From positions 1 to 6,976 of the forward strand of contig CAYRMO010000127.1 of the NCBI GenBank assembly GCA_964425355.1: 6,976 nucleotides of DNA, given 5' to 3'. The position numbers were made by a program, and so were the translations under genes. Under the pieces are notes generated by a model. The model did no database searches. It worked only from the letters and a program-made list of their open reading frames with translations, and was not told where the DNA came from. Of the stretch, positions 1 to 5,593 are shown in pieces. The stretch is from Litorimonas sp964425355 (GTDB lineage Bacteria > Pseudomonadota > Alphaproteobacteria > Caulobacterales > Maricaulaceae). Each line of letters opens with the position of its first letter. Within the stretch, counting starts at the first letter, position 1.

Positions 1-108
1 GATGATGGATATATTCGTGAACGCGGCACGCATGAAGAACTCTTGCGTGCCAGCGGTCTCTACGCCCATCTCTGGGCGCAGCAGGAAAATGAAAGTGTGA
101 CGACTTAA
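1..108 (+). CDS. ABC exporter ATP-binding subunit, C-terminal end only (partial)
   Basis: Only the last 35 codons and the TAA stop are present; the gene begins before the window. The visible residues run DDGYIRERGTHEELL and then SGLYAHLWAQQ. This is the usual tail of the nucleotide-binding domain of fused permease/ATPase exporters (MsbA/ATM1 type), in which a glycine-containing turn, ERGTHEELL and GLYAxLW follow the H-loop. Walker A, Walker B and the signature motif are outside the window, so substrate and subfamily cannot be decided. The LYAxLWAQQ ending recalls ATM1-type exporters, but this is a weak hint. The stop lies one base from the stop of the convergent outer-membrane gene, with no terminator between them. 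Confidence 0.85.
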   Translation, partial: DDGYIRERGTHEELLRASGLYAHLWAQQENESVTT

Positions 109-109
109 T

Positions 110-1024
110 TTAGAACTTGCGGGCAATCGCTAGTGAGAGGGCGTCAGCCTCAGGGCCATCAAGGTCATAGCGCGTATAATCCGCGCGAACTGCTGTATTG
201 TGGCTCAATGCATATTCGACCCCGACGCCGTAGGCGATACCATCGGTTGAGAAGTCTTGCTCTAGGACCGTCGTTCCATCATCAAATTCAGCTTCGAATT
301 CCGTGCTGTGATAACCGACCCGCGTTAAGACGTTCAAACGGTTTGAAACTGGATAACGAAGCACACCAAATCCTGCGATTTGTGTTTCGACACCGCTTTC
401 AGCGGCAACAGGTCCCGCGCCGAAATCAACAGTCGCATCGTCTTCGTTAAAGCCATATGATCCTTCAACTTCGACGCCAAAAATGCTGTCAGACTGCCAA
501 CCAAGACGGCCTTGAATACCATAGAGGTCGCTGTCAACATCATAGAGCGTCGCGCCGAGCGTGCCGTAAGTATAGGCCTGACGAAGTCCCTTTGAGGCGT
601 GCGGTTGGGGGCTTACATAGGCGGGAGCGTATTCACCTTGGAAACCTTGTTGCGCTTGATACGCAGGGTAGCTCGCCGTATTTTCAAGATAAGGCTGAGT
701 GCCATGAAGTTGGCTGGCGTAAGACGGCGTTGGCGCGGCGGCATATGGTGACGGTGCAACGGATTGCGCAGCATATGGCTGCGTGACATGTCCGTTTTGA
801 GCAACCGAATAAGATGTCCCACAGGCATTTTGCGTATATTCGGGTTGGGCATATTGGGGCCGAGCATATTGAGCTTCGCACGAAGCGTTTTGACTCCAAT
901 ATTGCCCGTTTTGCGCCTGATGTCCAAAATCATCGCCATAAAAGTCGTTCATTCCACCCATAGAGCAACCGCTTATGGCTGAACCCAATAATAGGATTGG
1001 TATTAGTTTGATAGTATTGTGCAT
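110..1024 (-). CDS. Outer-membrane beta-barrel protein with lipoprotein signal peptide
   Basis: This is a 304-residue protein when started at the ATG at 1024. That start gives a compact signal peptide with a lysine at residue 6, a hydrophobic core (LIPILLLG) and a lipobox ISG-Cys20. A TTG start at 1051 would add nine residues before it and is less likely. Residues 21-148 are a low-complexity Gln/Ala/Tyr/Pro-rich segment with loose repeats such as QYARPQYAQPEYTQ and two cysteines (49 and 68). Residues about 150-304 alternate polar and hydrophobic residues in strand-like stretches with acidic loops. They resemble the eight-stranded OMP_b-brl/opacity-type barrel and end in Phe, the usual BAM recognition residue. 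Gly-Asp-rich turns separate the strands. Function is unknown; a structural or adhesive surface role is inference. The combination of lipid anchor and barrel is unusual. The gene diverges from the DUF1330 operon and converges on the ABC gene. Confidence 0.85.
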   Translation of the reverse strand: MHNTIKLIPILLLGSAISGCSMGGMNDFYGDDFGHQAQNGQYWSQNASCEAQYARPQYAQPEYTQNACGTSYSVAQNGHVTQPYAAQSVAPSPYAAAPTPSYASQLHGTQPYLENTASYPAYQAQQGFQGEYAPAYVSPQPHASKGLRQAYTYGTLGATLYDVDSDLYGIQGRLGWQSDSIFGVEVEGSYGFNEDDATVDFGAGPVAAESGVETQIAGFGVLRYPVSNRLNVLTRVGYHSTEFEAEFDDGTTVLEQDFSTDGIAYGVGVEYALSHNTAVRADYTRYDLDGPEADALSLAIARKF

Positions 1025-1101
1025 GATGATAACCCGTTTTATTTCACCCAATTTTTTTCAAGCCTATTAGACGGTTTTGTTTAATATCTGGTGAGTCCGC
1101 T

Positions 1102-1124
1102 CTTAACCTTCGGCTAAGTATAAA
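1102..1124 (+). promoter_or_regulatory. Possible -10 element with adjacent small hairpin
   Basis: TATAAA at 1119-1124 is the best -10-like hexamer before the DUF1330 operon. Directly upstream, 1102-1118 forms a short imperfect palindrome (CTTA and CC arms, TTC loop, GG and TAAG arms, one A-C mismatch). I see no good -35 hexamer at the expected distance. This is therefore either an activator-dependent promoter or a chance match. If it is real, transcription would start near 1131 and leave a leader of about 115 bases. Confidence 0.3.
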
Positions 1125-1140
1125 TTTTCGCGAACAGGCA

Positions 1141-1224
1141 CTGCGCATGCAAAGGCGCAGGGTAGACTACCCATTTGCATTGCTTGCGATGTGGGGTGGT
1201 TGGTTCTAAGCCTGCTGCTTAAGA
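1141..1224 (+). ncRNA. Candidate structured 5' leader upstream of the DUF1330 operon
   Basis: Three stems lie in a row. CTGCGC (1141-1146) pairs with GCGCAG (1155-1160) around an 8-base loop. GGGTA (1160-1164) pairs with TACCC (1168-1172). TCTAAGC (1205-1211) pairs with GCTTAAGA (1217-1224) with one bulged A. The loop of the first stem, ATGCAAA (1147-1153), is exactly complementary to TTTGCAT (1174-1180). This allows either a pseudoknot or an alternative seven-base stem enclosing the second hairpin. CAGGC (1135-1139) can also pair with GCCTG (1210-1214), which would compete with the third stem. I do not recognise a known riboswitch family. The element would sit in the leader if transcription starts near 1131. 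Pairings were found by eye and no energy was calculated. Confidence 0.35.
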
Positions 1225-1246
1225 GACGTTATTTAAGGTAAAAACT

Positions 1247-1666
1247 ATGAGTGAGATTGCGCTCGACCCACTGCCCGAACAGGTTAAGGCCTTTCTAGCA
1301 AACCATCCTGATGGCGAACCTGTTATCATGCTGAATTTGCTAAAGTTCAAAACCAAGGCCACCTATCATGACGGAGAGGATATTTCTGGCGCGGAGGCTT
1401 ATGCACGTTATGGTGCGGCTTTTGGTAAAATGGTGGCCGCTTTGAATATAGATGGCGCACATTCCGTTTTTAGCGGAAAAATGGGGAGTTGGTTGATAGG
1501 TCAAGGCGAAGGGGAATGGGACGCGGTTGCTTTGTTTCGCTATCCAGATGCCAAGACAATGTTCGCGACGGTGAGCTCAGAGGCCTACCGGAAAATACAT
1601 CGGCACAGAAAAGCGGGTTTGGATGGGCAACTGCTCATAGCCTGCTCTGAAGGCAATATTTTTTAG
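1247..1666 (+). CDS. DUF1330 family protein (dimeric alpha/beta-barrel fold)
   Basis: This 139-residue protein matches the DUF1330 pattern. VIMLNLLKFK (about residues 26-35) is the first core strand, a GAEAYARYGAAF helix follows, WDAVALFRYPD (about 90-100) is a central strand, and the ending has SSEAYRKIHRHRKAGL and then LLIAC. DUF1330 belongs to the dimeric alpha/beta-barrel superfamily, whose members include small monooxygenases and decarboxylases. No fixed reaction is known for DUF1330, so none is assigned. The ATG follows AAGG (1235-1238) at eight bases. It is the first gene of a tight operon: its TAG stop (1664-1666) overlaps the AGAGGA ribosome site of the next gene, nine bases before that start. 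No signal peptide is visible, so the protein is probably cytoplasmic. Confidence 0.9.
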   Translation: MSEIALDPLPEQVKAFLANHPDGEPVIMLNLLKFKTKATYHDGEDISGAEAYARYGAAFGKMVAALNIDGAHSVFSGKMGSWLIGQGEGEWDAVALFRYPDAKTMFATVSSEAYRKIHRHRKAGLDGQLLIACSEGNIF

Positions 1667-1675
1667 AGGATCTCA

Positions 1676-2764
1676 ATGCAAACCCTTCTCGTCAATAAGA
1701 CCGATTTTAGCGATATTGCCCTTGTCAATTATGATGAAGGAGATCTCCCAGAGGGTCATATCAGGGTGGATATTGGCCCTTTCGCGCTGACGGCGAATAA
1801 TGTGACTTATATGGTGACGGGCGATCAAATCGGATATTGGTCGGTCTTTGATCCGATCGCCTACGCGTTGACAACAGATAAAGCCCAGGGCCGTATGCCA
1901 GTTTGGGGGTATGGTGTTGTGCGTGAATCCCGCTTTCCCGGCATTGATGTTGGTGTTGATATTTACGGATTTTTCCCCGTCGCAAAATCTATGGATATGC
2001 AACCAGGAAAACTCAACAAGCATGGGTTTGCAGATATCGCCGATCACCGATCAGCTCTGCATAGTCTTTACAGTGGATATAGTTTTACGGCTGCTGATCC
2101 TAGCTATAGCGCGCATCGGGATCTTCAGCCCGTATTACGTCCGCTCTTTACCACGAGTTTTTTAATCGATGATTTTCTCGCAGATGAAAATTTCTTTGAC
2201 GCGGAACAGATCTTGCTGCTTTCGGCGTCGTCAAAAACAGCGCTTGGAACAGCCTATTGTTTAAAGGCACGCGGTGACTTGCCTGTCGCCGGACTAACCT
2301 CTGAGGGCAACAAAGCCTTTGTTGAAGGAACCAGCTTTTATGACTCTGTTTTCTCATATGACGTTATCACGGATATGAACCCGGATGTAAAAACGGTTGT
2401 TGTCGACATGTCGGGAAACATGGGCGTTATTAGAACTTTGGAAGATCATTTCGAAGAAAACCTAACCTATATTTGTCGTGTCGGCATTTCCCATTGGCAA
2501 GAGGCTGCCAAAGCTCCGCCAAAACGTACAGCTACACCAACAGCATTTTTCTTTGCGCCAGATCGTGCGAAACAACGTATTGGAGATTGGGGCCAATCCG
2601 GATTTGCAGAAAATTTGGCTGCACGCTGGATTCCGTTTTTGGAGTCTGCCAAGGACTGGATGACAATTGAAAAACAGACAGGTATCGGGCCCGTTTTGGA
2701 GAATTATAAAGACCTTCTCAACGGAAAAAGCGCGCCGTCCAAAGGGTATCTTTTCAAACTTTAG
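1676..2764 (+). CDS. DUF2855 family protein, MDR-like putative oxidoreductase
   Basis: This 362-residue protein has the recognisable layout of DUF2855. It has an N-terminal GroES-like part with TANNVTYMVTGD (39-50) followed by YWSVF, a GRMPVWGYG turn (72-80) and a DIYGFFPVA strand (95-103). A nucleotide-binding-like segment, LLLSASSKTALGTAYCLKARG, starts near residue 180. At that place MDR reductases have a glycine-rich AxxGxxG loop. Here Gly191 is kept and the earlier glycine is replaced by Ser/Lys/Thr, which is a family trait as far as I recall. The N-terminal part has no Cys/His zinc-ligand set, so a zinc-independent enzyme is expected. A reductase role is inference from the fold. The start is set by AGAGGA (1665-1670), five bases upstream of the ATG. 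The TAG stop overlaps the AGGAGG of the next gene, so translation is probably coupled. Confidence 0.88.
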   Translation: MQTLLVNKTDFSDIALVNYDEGDLPEGHIRVDIGPFALTANNVTYMVTGDQIGYWSVFDPIAYALTTDKAQGRMPVWGYGVVRESRFPGIDVGVDIYGFFPVAKSMDMQPGKLNKHGFADIADHRSALHSLYSGYSFTAADPSYSAHRDLQPVLRPLFTTSFLIDDFLADENFFDAEQILLLSASSKTALGTAYCLKARGDLPVAGLTSEGNKAFVEGTSFYDSVFSYDVITDMNPDVKTVVVDMSGNMGVIRTLEDHFEENLTYICRVGISHWQEAAKAPPKRTATPTAFFFAPDRAKQRIGDWGQSGFAENLAARWIPFLESAKDWMTIEKQTGIGPVLENYKDLLNGKSAPSKGYLFKL

Positions 2765-2773
2765 GAGGCATCT

Positions 2774-3607
2774 ATGTCCTATAAATGTTTCGACATAACC
2801 ATTGAAGGCGGCGTCGCACATATTGTGATGACCCGTCCCGAAAAACGAAATGCTATGATTGCGGAATTCTGGACCGAACTACCGGAGATTATTCGAGATA
2901 TTGATGAACAAGCAAAAGCCCGCGCTATTGTTTTATCATCGACAGGTCCCGTTTTCTGCGCGGGCATCGATATTGGCATGTTCCAAAATGATATAGGCGG
3001 TTCGCAAGATAAAAATGACCCAGAGTATGGCGCAGGCTTTTATTTAAATGTTAAGAGGCTGCAGGCCTCTCTCTCGTCGTTAGAAAATTGTCGAATCCCT
3101 GTGTTAGTTGCCATTCAGGGGGGATGTTACGGGGGCGGCGTAGATTTGATCACAGCCTGTGACATGCGGTATGGAACAGAAGATAGTTTTATCACGATTT
3201 ATGAAATCAATGTTGGTATGACTGCAGATGTGGGGACATTTCCGCGTATCTTAAACCATATGCCTGAAGGCGTGGTCAGAGAACTGGCCTATACAGGCCG
3301 AAAAATGGGCGCAGAGGAGTGTAAGTCTCGCGGTCTCTATAATGAGGTCTATCCCGATCACGAAACCATGTTGTCGGCTGTCATGCAAACGGCTCGGGAT
3401 ATTGCGGCAAAGCCGCCCCTCGCAGTATACGGGTGCAAACGGGCCATAACCTATTCGCGAGATCATACAACCTCAGACGCATTAGATAATATTGCGATTT
3501 GGAATATGTCTATGTTGATCCCAAGTGAGATGATGGAAGCGATGGTGTCTGGTAAGCAGAAACGCCCTGGAAAATTTGCAGATTTACCCAAGGTTAAATC
3601 CAGATAA
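2774..3607 (+). CDS. Crotonase-family protein, probable delta3,5-delta2,4-dienoyl-CoA isomerase
   Basis: This 277-residue protein has the full crotonase fold. MTRPEKRNAM (19-28) is the early signature, FCAGIDI (61-67) holds the first oxyanion-hole part, and QGGCYGGGVDL (115-125) the second. Acidic residues Asp124 (in GGGVDL), Glu144 (in YEINVG) and Asp152 (in TADVGT) are spaced 20 and 8 residues apart. This matches Asp176/Glu196/Asp204 of rat ECH1, the dienoyl-CoA isomerase that moves 3,5-diene bonds to 2,4 in oxidation of unsaturated acyl-CoAs. The overall family call is firm. The isomerase specificity is a strong inference from these residues; a plain enoyl-CoA hydratase would not need Asp152. 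AGGAGG (2763-2768) lies five bases before the ATG and overlaps the previous stop. No peroxisomal or export signal is seen. It is the last gene of the operon and its stop lies in a terminator-like stem. Confidence 0.92.
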   Translation: MSYKCFDITIEGGVAHIVMTRPEKRNAMIAEFWTELPEIIRDIDEQAKARAIVLSSTGPVFCAGIDIGMFQNDIGGSQDKNDPEYGAGFYLNVKRLQASLSSLENCRIPVLVAIQGGCYGGGVDLITACDMRYGTEDSFITIYEINVGMTADVGTFPRILNHMPEGVVRELAYTGRKMGAEECKSRGLYNEVYPDHETMLSAVMQTARDIAAKPPLAVYGCKRAITYSRDHTTSDALDNIAIWNMSMLIPSEMMEAMVSGKQKRPGKFADLPKVKSR

Positions 3608-3641
3608 AAACGCGCGTCAGCGAGCTTCTATCTGGATTTTT
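3596..3641 (+). terminator. Rho-independent terminator-like stem overlapping the isomerase stop codon
   Basis: AAATCCAGATA (3596-3606) pairs perfectly over 11 bases with TATCTGGATTT (3629-3639). The loop is about 22 bases long with some GCG/CGC self-pairing. A TTTTT run (3637-3641) ends the right arm. The TAA stop (3605-3607) sits at the top of the left arm. The stem is AT-rich and the loop long, so it may be a modest terminator or a 3' processing site. In the opposite direction the T-run is only three bases. Confidence 0.65.
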
Positions 3642-3661
3642 GGGGTTAAGGTGGGCATTAA

Positions 3662-3696
3662 CCAAGGAATTATTCGCGCCCGAAATAATCCCTTGG
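3662..3696. repeat. Long imperfect hairpin, 6+6 base pairs with one mismatch
   Basis: The arms CCAAGG-A-ATTATT (3662-3674) and AATAAT-C-CCTTGG (3684-3696) pair over 13 positions with a single A-C mismatch, around a 9-base GC-rich loop. There is no T-run after it on either strand, so it is not a typical intrinsic terminator. It could be an RNA-stability element, a transcript end processed by RNase, or a copy of a dispersed palindrome. The window alone cannot decide. Confidence 0.6.
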
Positions 3697-3697
3697 C

Positions 3698-3786
3698 CTT
3701 GTGTACCCGCATATCTATGCGTTCAGGGTCTCGGTACGCCCCAATCGAACTTGACCGCCAAATATGCTTTGGTTGCCCCACACAAG
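3698..3786. repeat. Cloverleaf-like nested inverted repeats
   Basis: CTTGTGT (3698-3704) is exactly complementary to ACACAAG (3780-3786). The 75 bases they enclose contain two further perfect hairpins: CGCATA/TATGCG (3708-3713 with 3716-3721) and CCAAA/TTTGG (3758-3762 with 3768-3772). A GGG/CCC pairing in between (3726-3728 with 3739-3741) is weak. The seven-base closing stem recalls a tRNA acceptor arm, but arm spacing, D and T-loop signatures and an anticodon arm are missing. It may be a structured RNA or simply a repeat-rich spacer. Confidence 0.45.
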
Positions 3787-3817
3787 AAGTACTTAAATCA
3801 ATCTCTTAGAAAAAGCT

Positions 3818-3900
3818 TGTCGTGGTACTGTCCAAAATTTGTCATTTTTGACTACACTCGAAACACGAAAATGACAAGAAAAAAAGTGCAATAATGACAA
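3818..3900. promoter_or_regulatory. Candidate operator: TGTC repeats at 11-base period plus inverted AATGACAA sites
   Basis: TGTC begins at 3818, 3829 and 3840, exactly 11 bases apart, which places all three on one helix face. TTGTCATTTT (3839-3848) forms a perfect 10-base inverted repeat with AAAATGACAA (3868-3877). A second AATGACAA stands at 3893-3900, 23 bases after the first (3870-3877). AraC-family proteins bind direct half-sites in tandem, so this cluster just before an AraC gene is a good autoregulation site candidate. Which protein binds is inference. Confidence 0.5.
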
Positions 3901-3916
3901 TAAAATGCGTATTCCT

Positions 3917-3946
3917 TGAATATGTGGACCGTATTCACTCTATTCT
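3917..3946 (+). promoter_or_regulatory. Possible sigma70-type promoter of the AraC gene
   Basis: TTGAAT (3917-3922) and TATTCT (3941-3946) are separated by 18 bases. They would start transcription about ten bases before the ATG at 3962. AAGG (3948-3951) would serve as ribosome site, ten bases before the ATG. The match is moderate. The -35 overlaps a small palindrome (TATTC, CTT, GAATA), and the CGTATTC direct repeats flank it, so regulator binding could touch this promoter. Confidence 0.4.
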
Positions 3947-3961
3947 TAAGGCGCTAACGAT

Positions 3962-4981
3962 ATGAAAATGACATTGTCACATCGTTATCTAAAGGCCAAT
4001 TTAAAGATTCTAGATTCGCTAGGATACCCAAAAGCAATGGCATTGGAGTCCTTAGGAATAAGTGAGAGTGTATTAAACGTTTCAGAGGAACGCCTAGCTA
4101 TTGATCGTTTCGTTGGGTGTATTAATGCGGCCGCCGATTACTTATCCAATCCTGATATAGCTTTACGCATAGGTCATAAATTTAGAGTTGGAAGCTTTGG
4201 CCAAACAGGAGGGCTCTATTCATATTGTAAGTCTTTGGGGGAGGTTGTCCGGTTAAACAATCGCTATCAAAAACTCGCAATTGATGCAGGCTCAGTCGAA
4301 TCTATCCAAGCTAAATCGGGTCGATATAGGATGTTTTTTCGACCTCACTATCAAGATATGGAAAAGTACCGTCCAATCACGGACCTTATTATGGCGTCAT
4401 ATATGACAACCTATAGTTGGTTGACGTGGGGGTCTGGCGAAGGTGTTCTTGCAACCTATCTTCCTTATCCTCGGCCAACCGATACCAGCGTCCACAATGA
4501 GATATTTCAATCGGATTTATATTTTGGATCTGAGGATACATTTATGGAATTTTCCGAAGTCGCGGCAGCGGAAGTGATTACAACGCATAATCCTGAACGG
4601 CTCACACAGGCGACTGTAAAATTGGATAAACTGCTTGGACGACAAATGGAGGCGCAAGCTTTTGAAGACGCCGTTGAGGCAGCTATCCGAGGCGCCTTAA
4701 GTTCAGGGCAAATTTCCTCGCATGTTGTGGCAGAAAGAATGGGGATGAGCTGGTCCGCTCTCCGCCTACGTCTCAATGCTAGCGATGAAGGTATTCGTCC
4801 GCGTTTAGACAGAATACGAAAGTCAATATTTATAGAAGAGTATCAGGCAGGAAAGAGCTTTGCCCAAATTTCTATGTCTCTGGCCTATAATGATCAACCA
4901 GCGATGAACCGGGCTTTCAAGCGGTGGTTTGGCATGACGCCCTCTCAATGGCGAAAGGCACAAGCTGATAAGTCGCGTTAA
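3962..4981 (+). CDS. AraC-family transcriptional regulator with arabinose_bd-type N-terminal domain
   Basis: This 339-residue DNA-binding protein has two domains. Residues about 20-205 form the ligand-sensing part of the arabinose_bd (PF12625) type found in OruR/ArgR-like regulators, with the typical FGQTGGLYSYCKSLGEVV segment (79-96). Residues about 240-335 form the double helix-turn-helix: ISSHVVAERMGMSWSALRLRL (first HTH, 251-271), then AQISMSLAYNDQPAMNRAFKRWFGMTPSQWR (second HTH, 301-331), where FxxRWFGxTPSxWR is the classic AraC ending. These regulators usually activate catabolic genes when a metabolite binds. The upstream three-gene operon is the natural candidate target, but no shared site was found before that operon. 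Start: ATG at 3962 with weak AAGG; an ATG two codons later is possible. A TGACATTGTCA palindrome lies in the first codons. The stop overlaps that of the convergent methyltransferase. Confidence 0.95.
   Translation: MKMTLSHRYLKANLKILDSLGYPKAMALESLGISESVLNVSEERLAIDRFVGCINAAADYLSNPDIALRIGHKFRVGSFGQTGGLYSYCKSLGEVVRLNNRYQKLAIDAGSVESIQAKSGRYRMFFRPHYQDMEKYRPITDLIMASYMTTYSWLTWGSGEGVLATYLPYPRPTDTSVHNEIFQSDLYFGSEDTFMEFSEVAAAEVITTHNPERLTQATVKLDKLLGRQMEAQAFEDAVEAAIRGALSSGQISSHVVAERMGMSWSALRLRLNASDEGIRPRLDRIRKSIFIEEYQAGKSFAQISMSLAYNDQPAMNRAFKRWFGMTPSQWRKAQADKSR
3969..3979. promoter_or_regulatory. TGACATTGTCA palindrome inside the first AraC codons
   Basis: TGACA and TGTCA arms surround a single central T, directly after the start codon. 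The arms are the same half-site as in the upstream cluster (AATGACA here, AATGACAA there). A regulator bound here could block its own transcription. The palindrome may also be a coding coincidence. Confidence 0.35.
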
Positions 4982-5589
4982 CGCGCTCGCCCCCAATAAT
5001 TGTAAGATAAGATTTTGGGGCCAGGGATATATTGTTGATTGAGTTCCGTCGTCTTTAGTCCAGCTTGGTCAATCAGGCTCGGAATATCTCGCCCGCTTTG
5101 ACACCCTCCGGCTAATTTCGACCAGATAGGATCTATTCGTCTTTGCCATTTTGCAACCTTGCTATCGGGTGCCCGGCCGTGTTCGCAAAATAGAATTTCG
5201 CCATCCGATTTTAGAATTCGCCGCATCTCGCGCAAGGCTTTCACGGGGTTAGGAATAGTGCAAAGACTATAGGTGACGACAACGGTGTCCACGCTATCGG
5301 AGTTCATTGGAATATCTTCTCCAGATAATCCGATACGTTCCACAGGAAAGTTCGCCGCGTCACGACGGCTTTGGCTACGTGTCCAAATATGTTCGTCTGG
5401 ATCAACGCCAATGACGGTCTCGATCAATGCAGGATTATAATGCGGAAGGTTGAGCCCCGACCCGATCCCAATTTCAAGTACACGGCCTTTCGCAAATGGA
5501 ATAATTTTTACGCGTTGTTTTTCTATCGGGCCAATGCCGCAGGCTTTGTCCAGACAAAAGGGGAGAATATGTTTCGCGTAAAATCCCAC
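4978..5589 (-). CDS. Class I SAM-dependent methyltransferase (METTL7-like)
   Basis: This 203-residue methyltransferase is read from a GTG at 5589. The GTG is preceded by AGGAGA (5594-5599) at four to five bases and gives the N-terminus (M)GFYAKHILP, which matches this family's usual start. Motif I, VLEIGIGSG (37-45), binds the SAM methionine part, and GVDPDE (61-66) ends in the acidic residue expected near the ribose. SGEDIP (89-94), DTVVVTYSLC (101-110) and RRILKSDGEILFCEHG (123-138) are the later motifs of Methyltransf_11. The tail IDPIWSKLAGGCQSGRDI is typical of METTL7-like proteins, whose known human members methylate thiols. The bacterial substrate is unknown. It lies 43 bases downstream of the lipoprotein gene on the same strand and probably shares its transcript. 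The stop overlaps that of the AraC gene by four bases (TTAA). Confidence 0.93.
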   Translation of the reverse strand: MGFYAKHILPFCLDKACGIGPIEKQRVKIIPFAKGRVLEIGIGSGLNLPHYNPALIETVIGVDPDEHIWTRSQSRRDAANFPVERIGLSGEDIPMNSDSVDTVVVTYSLCTIPNPVKALREMRRILKSDGEILFCEHGRAPDSKVAKWQRRIDPIWSKLAGGCQSGRDIPSLIDQAGLKTTELNQQYIPGPKILSYNYWGRAR

Positions 5590-5593
5590 TTCG

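Larger units (their letters stand above)
3608..3961. other. Gene-free stretch with inverted repeats and regulator half-sites
   Basis: I support no gene on either strand in these 354 bases. The left two thirds (to about 3786) are rich in inverted repeats, listed separately. The right third (3810-3961) is AT-rich and holds TGTC/GACA half-sites, a CGTATTC direct repeat (3908-3914 and 3930-3936, 22 bases apart) and the promoter and ribosome site of the AraC gene. A minus-strand frame open from 3805 to 3617 (62 sense codons) exists but has no ribosome site. It is treated as a finding, not a gene. Confidence 0.7.

Noticed and set aside
133..939. Several open frames on both strands inside the outer-membrane gene region
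   Set aside because: They are shadows of the real minus-strand gene; their translations are low-complexity, Arg-rich and lack ribosome sites.
1025..1051. TTG start giving nine extra residues on the outer-membrane protein
   Set aside because: The ATG at 1024 gives a compact lipoprotein signal; the extension puts extra residues before it.
1130..1200. Resemblance to a c-di-GMP (GEMM) riboswitch, from GCAAAGG and GGGTA/TACCC
   Set aside because: The 5' half of that motif and its tetraloop-receptor parts are absent; the shared pieces are too short.
1673..2047. Minus-strand open frame opposite DUF2855
   Set aside because: It overlaps a clearly recognised gene and has no family resemblance.
3698..3786. 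tRNA or tRNA relic suggested by the seven-base closing stem
   Set aside because: Arm spacing, T-loop, D-loop and anticodon arm do not fit on either strand.
3576..3894. Two plus-strand open frames across the hairpin region
   Set aside because: One overlaps the isomerase end and the other starts with TTG inside the terminator T-run; there is no ribosome site or recognisable protein.
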